DNA of 57,703 nt from Pirellulales bacterium (GTDB taxonomy: Bacteria > Planctomycetota > Planctomycetia > Pirellulales > Lacipirellulaceae): positions 12,573-70,275 of the forward strand of contig JAKVCC010000019.1 in the NCBI GenBank assembly GCA_022448265.1, read 5' to 3'. The notes below the pieces were generated by a model. It saw nothing but the letters and a program-made list of their open reading frames with translations, was not told the origin of the DNA and ran no database searches. Both the position numbers and the translations under genes were made by a program. This document shows, piece by piece, positions 11,247-20,235 of the stretch. How positions within the stretch are numbered: position 1 is the first letter of the stretch; each line of letters starts with the position of its first letter.

Positions 11247-14200
11247 CTACTTGTTGAGCCGCCTTTGAGGATCGGCGCAGTTCTCTTCGACCAGGCAGCT
11301 ACTTACCCAGCCCAACCACTGGGCCGTTGGTCGCCCGTAGGGGCGGAACTTAACTTGCGTGCCCAAATCGTCGCGGTAGAGAAGTGCCCGGTGCTCGCCC
11401 AGGTGGCCGGCGGCGGGAGAATCGATAAAGCTTGTGGAGTCGCCGGCACTCATTTGCAGTGCCACCCGATAGTCGACCTCGCGCAGGGTGAGCCGATCCA
11501 GAAACCGGGTTAGGGTGTTGTAGGAGTCGCACCAAAGAAGCACATGCACGCCTACCGACGGACCCTCTCGCAACAGATTGCGAAACTGCTTAGCGATCGG
11601 CACCTGGTGGCCGTTGGTACCGCTGGCGTCAAACGACGAAAAGCTATAGTCGTCCTCCGTCAGGCGCAGCGCGCGGAATTGGGCCAAATCGTGTACGATC
11701 AAGAAATAGGGCGGATGCGTGGCGCCGGATGATTCGCTGCGGCGGGTCACCTCTTCGGCAAGGGCCGTAATGGTCGCCTCCGCAGAAGAGGGCTCCACCC
11801 GCTTGACCGTCTTCGGCAGCGCCGCGACGATTTTCTCCCAGGCTCCCTGGTCGGCTGACTCGGGTCTTGACCCATCCAGTACCGTGTAGCGGGCCTCGCC
11901 GGCGGCGCCCTGCGCGGCCAGCGCAACGAGCGCCGAGGCCAAGATTCCCAGTGCCAGCGGTTCGTCCTGTCCCACCACCAGTAAATGGTTTCCCCCTTGT
12001 CGGCGCAATGTCAGCTCCGTGGGCGGTTCGATCCGCACGGCGCTGCCCAGCCAAATGGTTGGCTCCGCCATGTCGTGGTTGCCGAAGCGCTCGACCGTCG
12101 AAACCAGCGCCTCGTTGGCGCTTGGGTCCGCCGGTACATTGCCTTCAAACACGATTGCCGGCTCGTGTGAGTCACCGCCGGCCGCATGCCGACTGCGAAT
12201 CTCGGCCAAATAGTGCTGCCGATCTTGGTTCGGGAGCCAGACAACCTGGAAGGGGCTGTTGCCCTCCAATAACCCATTCTGATCGTTGTAAATCGCCTCC
12301 CCGGGCCGGTTCAGCAGACGAGCGGCCGTGTTTTCGTCGCTCAGGATCAGGTGCGCATCGGCTTCGCTACACTCCAGCGCTATCCGCACCGCCATCTGTC
12401 CAATGGTGCTGCGTGCGAGCGAGTAAGCCCCAGCGAGCGTTTGTGAGCCCAACAGCACATGAATTCCAAACGCGCGGCCTTGCCGGACAAGACGATCCAG
12501 TAGCAGGGCCGCGTCCTGTGCCAACTTGTCGTCGGTCACAAATAACTCTTGAAATTCGTCAACGATCAGCAGCACGCGCGGTAGCCGCTGGTCGCCCGCA
12601 CTTCTTGCCCCAGCTAGGTCTTGGGCCCCCAGTCGGCGAAACAAGTCGCCCCGCTGGCGCAGTTCCTCGTCCAAACGTTCCAAGACGCTCACGCCAAATT
12701 CCCGCTCGCTCTCAATGGCGATCACTCGGGCATGTGGCAATTCGCCCGTCGCGTAGGCTTTGAATTCAACGCCCTTCTTGAAGTCGACCAGATAGAACTC
12801 GACTTCGTCAGGACTGTAATGCAAGGCCAGATTGGTGATCAGCGCATGCAACAACGTTGATTTTCCCGAGCCGGTTTTACCGGAAATCAGCGCGTGCTGC
12901 GCAGTGCCGCGTCCCAGCCGGAGCGTCTGCAGGTCGTTTGCCCCCGCGCACCCCACCGGTACCACCAATTCGCGGGCAGTGCTGCCGGCCCACATGTTGC
13001 CATTTTGCGGGGCCACCACCGAGAATGGCACCTCCACCCGGCTGGCCAAACGCGACTCCTGTCCTGTGGCACGGAGCAATTCTCCCAGTTGCTGGCGGGG
13101 TGGCAGGCGGTCCCAATAAAGGGGCAGCTTTTCGTAAAGCGGATAGTTCCAACGCAGTCGATCTTCCACCCACTCCAGATGGACCATGCCACCGAGCAGT
13201 TCGTCCAAATCAAGGTCGCTCGGCAGCTTGCGCGATCCGTCAATGCTCAGTAGCGTGTAGACGCCGCAACGTGGCCCCATCTTGGCGATCGTATTCAGCC
13301 TGCGCAAGGCAGCGTCGCTGAGTCCGACCGGCGCGTTGGCCACCACCAAAACCTGGTAGGGCTCGGCAACTTCGCCGGCCTGCGCGTTGTAATCATGAAT
13401 CGACTCGAAGTCGTTGCGCAGATACTTTTGCAGCACCTTTTCCATGTGGTCCGACAGGAGCATCAATCGCTCGTCGATCTTGCGGGAGTCGGTCCAAATT
13501 TGTCCGCCAACTAATTGCTCGTCGTAATCGGCCAGTTGCATGAAGGTGGCAAAATTCTCTCCTAGAGCTGACGGGTCGATAATGGTGAACCGCAACTTCC
13601 CGGCCGGCATCACTGTGAGAAAACGCACCATCATGGCCCGCAGCAGCTCACACGCCACCGCCTGCCCCCTACCACTGGCGGTGATGGCTAGCCCCGGCAA
13701 TTCATCCATCGCCATTAGCGCGGGAAGCTGGATTTCAGTTTGGGCGGGCACCAAACGCGAATCGGCCGAAATGCCGTGTTTCACCGCCTGCAGCGGCAAT
13801 TGGCAATGACCAAACTGGATTGCCGGCGGGGGTTTGGCAGGGCGTTGCCAATCCTCCCAGGAGGTGGTCGACCAGTCGGGAAAATATTGATTGCATGCCG
13901 CCTCCATGGCAGCCAGCTCCTTGCTAATCGCTTGAAAACCGTTCTGCCAGGCCGCGGCCAGCGACTGCCAACTAGTTTCGTGTGTCTCTTGGGCAGCGGT
14001 CTTTCGTGCTTCGTAGCGCGCCAGATGCTCCTGTTCGGCAAGCTGCCGGTCCTGAGACAACAGATCCAGGAGGGGCGGATAGTGTTTGTCAGCTGCGGCC
14101 TGAGCACGCTGGCATTCGTCCGTCGCTTCTTGGAGACCTACATCTCGCTCCGATTCGGCCTGCCTCAACTCGGCTTGCAAGGTGGCATTGTTTTGCTGAA

Positions 14201-15215
14201 CCGCAGCATCACGGGCCCGACCGGCAGTAGCCAATGCGTTGTGCTTCCGAAGGTTAATATCTTCGGCCGCTTTTCGGCTCAACACCTCGGCCTCCGTTTG
14301 CGCCTCCTGCTCAAGAGATCGTGACCGCGCGAGTGTCGCAAGAATTTGCGCGTACTGATGAAGCGACTCATTCTGAGCTCTCTTACCGAGAAGCCAGTAC
14401 GCCACTACCGTCACTAAGGTTCCCACCCCGAATGCTGCCACGAGCCACGCCCCCGGCGACCAACCTGTTGGCAAACCAGTCAATACGGCACTCACCACGC
14501 AAGCCAGTAGCCACCAGCCCACGAATCGCAGACCTTCCAACATCAGGCTCGGCAGCCGCTGCGCTTGCAATCGGAGTACCTCTTGATGCAACTGATTGAG
14601 ACAGATTTGCTGACACTCTTCTGCCGTCGGCTTCACCTCAACCGAATCGTCGGGTGCAGGCCCGGGTACTGCATTCTCGGGTGCTGGATCCACAAGCTCG
14701 GCAGCTTGGGCCAAGCGGCGCATGGCCATGAGCGTGCTGGCATCGCGCTGCAGTCCATCAACTTGCAGGCGGCGAGCATGAAAGCGGCGGCCCGCTGCGT
14801 CGAGCATTTGCTGCGGACTATCCTTGGCGGCATCGAAGACAGCCAGCGTCTGCCACTCGCTTTCCTTCTTTTTTCGTTCAATCGCCAAAGCGGTTTGCTT
14901 GAACGCTAAATCAGCGCGAAGGCACCAGCGGTCATAATCCGCCTGAAGCTGTTTTTTGGCCAGGCGACTCTTCTCCGCGGCAACATTCTTTGCTGCAGCG
15001 TACTGATTCTCCAAATCGCGACGGTCATGTGCCATATCCCCCGCCAATCGCTGCAGCGACACCTCCCGGCTATCCTCAGCCCCCTTCAGTTCCGATTGCA
15101 AAGTCGCGGCAACGGCTGTCTCCTCTTGCGCGCGCGCGTCGGCCAGCTCCTGCAGTTTCTGCATGAGTTCCAATTGACGACGGGTGGAGAGTCGCACGTC
15201 TTGCAAAGGGACCAA
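11247..15215 (-). CDS. EccC/EssC-like FtsK/SpoIIIE ATPase of a type VII-like locus
   Basis: A 1322-aa protein. It starts at TTG 15215 with GGAG four bases upstream; no in-frame ATG is available nearby. Residues ~12-170 form a long charged coiled coil. Two membrane helices lie at ~230-250 and 255-276, and a second coiled coil at ~283-440. A RecA-like module without Walker motifs follows at ~495-700. The central FtsK/SpoIIIE module carries Walker A GKTGSGKST at 779-787 and Walker B RVLLIVDEFQE with Asp886/Glu887. A third, degenerate module starts near 1077, where GQDEPLALG replaces Walker A. Two N-terminal helices plus three serial ATPase modules match EccC/EssC motors of type VII secretion rather than FtsK; there is no gamma DNA-reading domain and no FHA domain. 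The upstream genes encode WXG100-like proteins, which supports a secretion motor. Confidence 0.75.
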   Translation of the reverse strand: MVPLQDVRLSTRRQLELMQKLQELADARAQEETAVAATLQSELKGAEDSREVSLQRLAGDMAHDRRDLENQYAAAKNVAAEKSRLAKKQLQADYDRWCLRADLAFKQTALAIERKKKESEWQTLAVFDAAKDSPQQMLDAAGRRFHARRLQVDGLQRDASTLMAMRRLAQAAELVDPAPENAVPGPAPDDSVEVKPTAEECQQICLNQLHQEVLRLQAQRLPSLMLEGLRFVGWWLLACVVSAVLTGLPTGWSPGAWLVAAFGVGTLVTVVAYWLLGKRAQNESLHQYAQILATLARSRSLEQEAQTEAEVLSRKAAEDINLRKHNALATAGRARDAAVQQNNATLQAELRQAESERDVGLQEATDECQRAQAAADKHYPPLLDLLSQDRQLAEQEHLARYEARKTAAQETHETSWQSLAAAWQNGFQAISKELAAMEAACNQYFPDWSTTSWEDWQRPAKPPPAIQFGHCQLPLQAVKHGISADSRLVPAQTEIQLPALMAMDELPGLAITASGRGQAVACELLRAMMVRFLTVMPAGKLRFTIIDPSALGENFATFMQLADYDEQLVGGQIWTDSRKIDERLMLLSDHMEKVLQKYLRNDFESIHDYNAQAGEVAEPYQVLVVANAPVGLSDAALRRLNTIAKMGPRCGVYTLLSIDGSRKLPSDLDLDELLGGMVHLEWVEDRLRWNYPLYEKLPLYWDRLPPRQQLGELLRATGQESRLASRVEVPFSVVAPQNGNMWAGSTARELVVPVGCAGANDLQTLRLGRGTAQHALISGKTGSGKSTLLHALITNLALHYSPDEVEFYLVDFKKGVEFKAYATGELPHARVIAIESEREFGVSVLERLDEELRQRGDLFRRLGAQDLAGARSAGDQRLPRVLLIVDEFQELFVTDDKLAQDAALLLDRLVRQGRAFGIHVLLGSQTLAGAYSLARSTIGQMAVRIALECSEADAHLILSDENTAARLLNRPGEAIYNDQNGLLEGNSPFQVVWLPNQDRQHYLAEIRSRHAAGGDSHEPAIVFEGNVPADPSANEALVSTVERFGNHDMAEPTIWLGSAVRIEPPTELTLRRQGGNHLLVVGQDEPLALGILASALVALAAQGAAGEARYTVLDGSRPESADQGAWEKIVAALPKTVKRVEPSSAEATITALAEEVTRRSESSGATHPPYFLIVHDLAQFRALRLTEDDYSFSSFDASGTNGHQVPIAKQFRNLLREGPSVGVHVLLWCDSYNTLTRFLDRLTLREVDYRVALQMSAGDSTSFIDSPAAGHLGEHRALLYRDDLGTQVKFRPYGRPTAQWLGWVSSCLVEENCADPQRRLNK

Positions 15216-15250
15216 GTCACTCCATCAGGGCTGAAAATTCTATAGCCAAT

Positions 15251-15475
15251 CTATTGTTCACAATCTCGCTGCATTTGATTTAACAGTTGCTGCATCCTAG
15301 CTACTGCGTCGATCGTCAACTTTATCGCTGGACCAATGGGCTCCAACTCTGATTCACAAAAATTTTGGCTAACGGCATCTTGCCACAACTGCTCTGTTTG
15401 TTGCCAGGCAATCTGCAAATCGTCTTTCGCATCACGCAAGTGGGCGGCACTTGTATCTAAATCCCAGCGTCGCAC
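15251..15475 (-). CDS. Small helical protein with W-x-D-x5-F motif, second WXG100-like candidate
   Basis: A 74-aa protein starting at GTG 15475, with GGAG eight bases upstream, 15 bases after the preceding gene. It is predicted to be almost wholly helical, with a break around SELEPIGPAI, giving two helices as in a helical hairpin. Trp31, Asp33 and Phe39 form W-x-D-x5-F at the same spacing as in the 90-aa WXG100-like protein of this locus. It is shorter than canonical WXG100 proteins (about 100 aa) and has no C-terminal Y-x-x-x-D/E. I infer that it is a secreted partner or an adaptor of the downstream ATPase. The gene call rests on the good ribosome-binding site and operon position. Confidence 0.65.
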   Translation of the reverse strand: MRRWDLDTSAAHLRDAKDDLQIAWQQTEQLWQDAVSQNFCESELEPIGPAIKLTIDAVARMQQLLNQMQRDCEQ

Positions 15476-15490
15476 GATGGCATCTCCAAA

Positions 15491-16099
15491 TCAAACATCC
15501 TCGGCATGACGATCGCTCCGCTCACGTTTGGCCCCGGGCTCCTCGGGAGCTACCGGCGTTGCCTGCCCCGGAGCTGACGGACCGGATACCACTGGGCGGA
15601 CACCCGCATCCGTGGGCGGTCGTTCTATCTGATACTCGTCCAGGCGACGCACGATGGATTGCAATTTAGCCCGCGCAGCGGGCAGATCTGCCTCCAATAG
15701 CCGCTGCAACTGGCCCAATCGCCCCGAAAACTCGAACTGCTCGTGCTGCATCTGGCGGTTCCATCGCTGAACGCAATGGCTCTGCTCTCGGCAATAATTC
15801 AACCGCGTTTGGGCTTTCTTGAGCGCCGCGCGCTGATCGCGACATACCGGGCGTTCATCCGCCACGGGAAAGGCCAGGCAACGTTCTAAATCCAGCTTGG
15901 CCTGATGCACGTTATCCTCTGCACGCTTAGTCTGTTTTTTCCAATCCGCCGGACAGTCGTACTCCAGCCAATCCAAGGCGCGGCGCATTTCTGCTGAGAG
16001 CGTATCGAGGGCATTCTGAGCGCGCACCTCAAACCGGTAGATTGCTTCACGGAAGTCATCAATCGCGTCAGTTGATCGAATATTGGCTGGACGAGTCAT
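15491..16099 (-). CDS. Coiled-coil protein of the type VII-like locus
   Basis: A 202-aa protein. It is helical and strongly charged from about residue 8 to 160, with heptad-like patterning (ALKKAQTRLNYC, RLGQLQRLLEADLPAARAKL). Four Cys residues are scattered in the middle. The last ~40 residues are Pro-rich and disordered. There is no signal peptide and no membrane segment. It sits between the two WXG100-like genes and is 15 bases upstream of the second one. I do not recognise the family. Helical proteins of this size in type VII-like loci can be substrates or chaperones, but nothing here distinguishes those roles. Confidence 0.7.
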   Translation of the reverse strand: MTRPANIRSTDAIDDFREAIYRFEVRAQNALDTLSAEMRRALDWLEYDCPADWKKQTKRAEDNVHQAKLDLERCLAFPVADERPVCRDQRAALKKAQTRLNYCREQSHCVQRWNRQMQHEQFEFSGRLGQLQRLLEADLPAARAKLQSIVRRLDEYQIERPPTDAGVRPVVSGPSAPGQATPVAPEEPGAKRERSDRHAEDV

Positions 16100-16184
16100 T
16101 CTGCGAGACTCAATCGTTATTCGCTGGGAAACAACAGTAAATTTCCGATGACGGTGTCACCTGACAACCAACTACGTGCCGCGC

Positions 16185-16457
16185 CTATCGCTGCTGCAAA
16201 TACTCCTCTATCCGTTCTGCCTTGCGAAGCAAAAATGGTATGTATTCGCTCGACGATTCCATGGAACGGGCAATAAGTTTGAGATGCTGCTCAAACTCTT
16301 CTGCAAATTTCTTATGCTCTTGATCGCGCCAAGTGTCATTGAGCCCGTGCAACTGGTTGGCCAAAGTTGACAGGCGCCCATCCAGCTCGGTGTTAAAGCT
16401 GCTGAGTTGCTGCGCAAATCGCCTAAGCTCAGCCGGATCGACGATGGCTTGAGACAT
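16185..16457 (-). CDS. WXG100-like protein, first gene of the type VII-like locus
   Basis: A 90-aa all-helical protein. Two long helices flank a turn at LNDTWRDQEHKKF. The WXG turn is W43-R-D rather than W-x-G, followed by Phe51 at the conserved place, then EEFEQHLKLI and a C-terminal helix ending RKAERIEEYLQQR. There is no signal peptide, as usual for this family. No canonical Y-x-x-x-D/E export signal is seen at the C-terminus. WXG100 proteins are helical-hairpin dimers exported by type VII systems or serving as partners of larger substrates. The coding order 90 aa, 202 aa, 74 aa, then the ATPase fits a single operon. The upstream 286 bases are free of genes and probably hold the promoter. 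Confidence 0.8.
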   Translation of the reverse strand: MSQAIVDPAELRRFAQQLSSFNTELDGRLSTLANQLHGLNDTWRDQEHKKFAEEFEQHLKLIARSMESSSEYIPFLLRKAERIEEYLQQR

Positions 16458-16743
16458 ATTCGTTCTTTGACTGGTCGGCCGCTAGCAGCCGCGTCCACAC
16501 GGCCTGCCGCGATGATGAGTCCAGCACGCTGGAATAGCAGCCGTTCCAAGCTGCGTTAAAGATTTAGCTGAATTGCAGATATCGCTTTAAAGGATCGCTG
16601 CAATCAAAACCTAGCTACTTCAAAAAATGCTGCCCGTCTAACGCGATGCTACCACGACGCGAACAGCCTACGGCCGCCTACACTCATTCTAGCCCAGTCA
16701 AAACTAATCGCAAAGAAATTTGAAGGGAATGAGAAATGGCTAA

Positions 16744-19700
16744 CTAGACCCCGGACAACCCCGCCGCAGCCTTGGAAGCCGACTCCAACAAGCCCTGCTT
16801 TGCCCGCTGGTACGCTGGATCAATGGCGCTCAACTCTTCGGCTACGGCCTCAACCGCGGTGCGGATCTGCTCTTCAGTGTGGCTGCTGGTGATAAAGAAT
16901 CGTAGCCGGGCCGCGCTTTCCTCTACTGCCGGATAGAGGATTGGCTGAACATTGATGCCCCGTTCAAAAAGTGCATGTGACAGTTGCACTGCGCGCTCTG
17001 AATTACCCGTGATGACCGGCACGATGGGCGTACCCCGGCTCAGGCCTGTATTAAGTCCCACATTCTTAGCAAGTCGTAAAAACAGGCGTGCGTTCTCCGA
17101 AAGCCTAGCCACGCGATCTGGCTCCTCTTGCAGGAGCACAATGGCAGCTAATGCCGCAGCAGCATTCGACGGACTGAGGCCGACACTGTAGACAAACCCC
17201 GGCGCCGTGAACTTTAAGTATTCGACCATCGCGTGCGAACCGGCGATATAGCCGCCACAACTACCAAACGACTTGCTCAGCGTACCCATCCAAAGATCAA
17301 CATCGCGCGGATTCACATCCAAAAACTCAGACATTCCCCGGCCGTGCAATCCCATCGTGCCAATCGAATGGGCCTCATCTATCATCAAATAAGCTTTATG
17401 CCGCTGCTTGATATCAACGTACTTGGGCAGGTCGGCGTGATCCCCATCCATGCTGTAAACGCCTTCAATGACGATCAGCACGCGACGGTATTCGTGCCGC
17501 ACTTCGCTGAGAATGCGATTGCACTCCTGCCAGTCGTTGTGCGGAAAGGGACGTCGGCGCGCCCCGGACAGCATAGCCCCCTGCAAGATACTGTTGTGAC
17601 AGAGGCTGTCGTGCAGGATCAAATCTCCCGAGCCAAACAAGTGCCCAATCGTCGTCTCGTTGGTCGAGTGTCCGCCCACAAAAACGATGGCGTCTTCTGT
17701 TCCGATAAACTCGGCAATGCTCCGCTCGAGCTGAACGTGAACCGTTTTCTCACCCGAGACCAAACGGCTCGCGGAAACGCTCGTGCCAAATTGACTTACC
17801 GCTTCGCGCGCCGCCTCAACGACACTAGGCTCCCCCGACATTCCAAGATAGTTATAGCTGCAAAAATTCACATACTCTCGGCCACCAATAGTAGTCCGAT
17901 CGCTGGTAATTCCTTCGTGAACCATGAAGAAAGGACTTGTCATACCGTCCTTGCGGGTGACTTCCAGATTCTTCTGGAGTCGCAGGTATTCGGAAGACTT
18001 GGTGAAGATAAAGTCCTCCTCAGGCAAAATAAATTCGCTGGGACGGGCCGTTCGTTTTTTGGCCTCGCTGCCCAGATAATTCTCGATCGCCTCGACCACT
18101 TCGCCGCAGGTCTCCATCGAAGGCAAGACATGCTCTGGAAAGCGTCCGCCAAAGGTTTCTTCGAGCGCAGCAATAATCTCGATGCGCTCGAGCGAATCAA
18201 GTCCTAACTCAACAATATTCGTGTTCCAATCGAGCTGCCCCACGCGCTCGCGACCAATCTCGCGGACCTGCTCGTAAACGATTTCGGCAATTTCAGCAGC
18301 GCGGCCCGACAGCTCGGGCGGACCAGGCTCGGAGGGCGCCACTGCGCCGTTGAACTGGGCCAAAGCTGGCGCACTTTCTCCCGGGATGCCCCCGCCATCC
18401 GCCGAAGCCAGCAGATCACCTTCTTCAACCCAAGTTTCCATCTCCGGCTTGTCACGCTTCTTGCGGGCCGACAAGGCGACATCGACCGCACCAGTTTCCG
18501 CCGACCAGGAAGCCCGCGTGACCAGCGTGCCTGCCAGATAGCCATCGCGACATGCATGACGCTGGATCTTGCCACTGGATGTCTTGGGGATACTGCGCGG
18601 CTTGATGAGCACGATAGCTCCCACTGCCAATTCCAGATCGGCAGCCACCTTTTTTCGGATCGCCTCAATAATCGTCTCGTAATCAAGATCTCGCCGCCGC
18701 GAGGTCTCCTGCACGATGACCAATTTCTCGGCGTCTTCGTCCCCGACAATCACCGCGGCGCCCGCGCCGGTTTCCAGATGCTCATGTGCGGACTGTACGG
18801 CGTGTTCGATATCTTGCGGATAGTAATTCACGCCGCGCAAGATGATTAAGTCTTTGAGACGGCCGGTAACGAACAATTCGCCCTTGGACAAGAAGCCCAA
18901 GTCTCCGGTGCGCAAAAACGGCCCACGGCCATCACTGAGTCGGGCTTGAAAGATTTGCTCGGAAAGCTCTTCGCGCTTCCAATAGCCATTGGCCACGCTC
19001 GGGCCCGAGATCCAAATCTCGCCAACGTGATCGTCGTCAAAGGGCTCACACGTCTCCGGGTCGGCAATCACGATTTGCTGATCCAGCAGGTTTCCGCCAC
19101 TGCCCACGAGTCGGCGGGAGTCCTCTGCCCCCTGCTCCGTTTCCCGCGCCCGGTTTTGTTCGAGCGCAGAAATCTCAAACGAACTGACCTCCGGAGGCGA
19201 TTGCTTATATCCACCCGTCACGATCAGCGTAGCCTCGGCCAAGCCGTAGCAGGGATAAAACGCATCGCGGCGAAAACCACATTCGGCAAAGGCCTCGCTA
19301 AAACGATCCATGGTGTCGGCACGAACCGGCTCGGCGCCGTTAAAGGCCAGTGCCCAGTGACTAAGATCGAGCGTGGTTTTCTGCTCAGGTGTAATCTTTT
19401 CTACACACAAATCATAGGCAAAGTTGGGACCGCCTGAAACGGTGGCGCTGCATTTCGTCATCGCCTGCAGCCAGCGCACGGGTTTCTGCAAAAAATGAGT
19501 CGGCGAAAAGAGTGTATTGGACTTGCCCATATAGAGCGGTTGCAAAATTCCGCCAATCAGCCCCATGTCATGATAGAGGGGCAACCAAAAACACCCGCTC
19601 CCGGATCGCGTGTGCTCAAAGGCATAGGCAATCATCGCTGAGTTGTGCATCAGGTTGGCGTGCGAGAGCATGACCCCTTTGGGGGTGCCGGTCGAGCCGG

Positions 19701-20235
19701 ACGTGTACTGCAAGAAGGCCAAGGTTTCGCCGTGGACCTCGGGACGCCGCCAGCTATCGGCAAGATCGCTGTCCCACTGATCAGTCGACCGCCAACGAAT
19801 CTGCTGGAGCGACGGCGTATCGCCGATCATCGTCCGCACACGTTCCAGGACGTTCAGTGTGGTGAGCGCGATCTTGGCCTCGGCATCGTTGGCAATCGAA
19901 TCGATCCGCGCCATGTTGCGGTTCCGCCGTGGCGGGTAAGCCGGCACGGCCGTCACTCCGGCATACAGGCAGCCGAAGAAGGCTGCCACGAACTCCAGGC
20001 CTGACGGATACAGCAGCAGTGCCCGCTCGCCTTCAAAGCCCATGGCCTGCAACGACGCAGCAATAGCCCGGGCCTTGCGGTCCAAGTCGGCATAGGTCCA
20101 TTCGATGGCCTGACTTTCGCCATCGACAAGAAACCGGAATCCGATGTCCTCACCCTGATGCAAAGCCCGATGCTGCAAGAGTTCGATGAGATTCGATGGC
20201 CCAAAAAAAGAGCCCGGCAGGTGGTCTAGGTGCAC
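16744..20235 (-). CDS. Trifunctional fatty-acyl-AMP ligase / acyl carrier protein / alpha-oxoamine synthase
   Basis: A 1163-aa protein starting at GTG 20235. Residues ~1-575 are an ANL-family fatty-acyl-AMP ligase, with P-loop YTSGSTGTPKG (177-187), YGLAE, LRTGDLGFL and catalytic Lys556 in SSGKIQR. Residues ~640-722 are an acyl carrier domain with phosphopantetheine Ser681 in LGLDSLERIE. Residues ~745-1145 are a PLP fold-type I alpha-oxoamine synthase, with FCSYNYLGMS, DEAHSIG (Asp953) and the Schiff-base Lys988 in TLSKSFGSCGG. The ligase should activate a free fatty acid and load it on the fused carrier. The synthase should then condense it with an amino acid, releasing CO2 and a 2-amino-3-ketone, as serine palmitoyltransferase or BioF does. 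The amino acid used and the product are unknown. No ketoreductase or ceramide synthase gene is adjacent. Confidence 0.85.
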   Translation of the reverse strand: MHLDHLPGSFFGPSNLIELLQHRALHQGEDIGFRFLVDGESQAIEWTYADLDRKARAIAASLQAMGFEGERALLLYPSGLEFVAAFFGCLYAGVTAVPAYPPRRNRNMARIDSIANDAEAKIALTTLNVLERVRTMIGDTPSLQQIRWRSTDQWDSDLADSWRRPEVHGETLAFLQYTSGSTGTPKGVMLSHANLMHNSAMIAYAFEHTRSGSGCFWLPLYHDMGLIGGILQPLYMGKSNTLFSPTHFLQKPVRWLQAMTKCSATVSGGPNFAYDLCVEKITPEQKTTLDLSHWALAFNGAEPVRADTMDRFSEAFAECGFRRDAFYPCYGLAEATLIVTGGYKQSPPEVSSFEISALEQNRARETEQGAEDSRRLVGSGGNLLDQQIVIADPETCEPFDDDHVGEIWISGPSVANGYWKREELSEQIFQARLSDGRGPFLRTGDLGFLSKGELFVTGRLKDLIILRGVNYYPQDIEHAVQSAHEHLETGAGAAVIVGDEDAEKLVIVQETSRRRDLDYETIIEAIRKKVAADLELAVGAIVLIKPRSIPKTSSGKIQRHACRDGYLAGTLVTRASWSAETGAVDVALSARKKRDKPEMETWVEEGDLLASADGGGIPGESAPALAQFNGAVAPSEPGPPELSGRAAEIAEIVYEQVREIGRERVGQLDWNTNIVELGLDSLERIEIIAALEETFGGRFPEHVLPSMETCGEVVEAIENYLGSEAKKRTARPSEFILPEEDFIFTKSSEYLRLQKNLEVTRKDGMTSPFFMVHEGITSDRTTIGGREYVNFCSYNYLGMSGEPSVVEAAREAVSQFGTSVSASRLVSGEKTVHVQLERSIAEFIGTEDAIVFVGGHSTNETTIGHLFGSGDLILHDSLCHNSILQGAMLSGARRRPFPHNDWQECNRILSEVRHEYRRVLIVIEGVYSMDGDHADLPKYVDIKQRHKAYLMIDEAHSIGTMGLHGRGMSEFLDVNPRDVDLWMGTLSKSFGSCGGYIAGSHAMVEYLKFTAPGFVYSVGLSPSNAAAALAAIVLLQEEPDRVARLSENARLFLRLAKNVGLNTGLSRGTPIVPVITGNSERAVQLSHALFERGINVQPILYPAVEESAARLRFFITSSHTEEQIRTAVEAVAEELSAIDPAYQRAKQGLLESASKAAAGLSGV

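Noticed and set aside
11247-15215. Interpretation of the 1322-aa protein as chromosome-segregation FtsK
   Set aside because: It has two rather than four N-terminal helices, extensive coiled coils, three ATPase-like modules and no gamma domain, and its neighbours are WXG100-like.
16458-16743. Possible additional small gene between the fusion enzyme and the WXG100 gene
   Set aside because: Frames are short and lack ribosome-binding sites; the region is more likely promoter.
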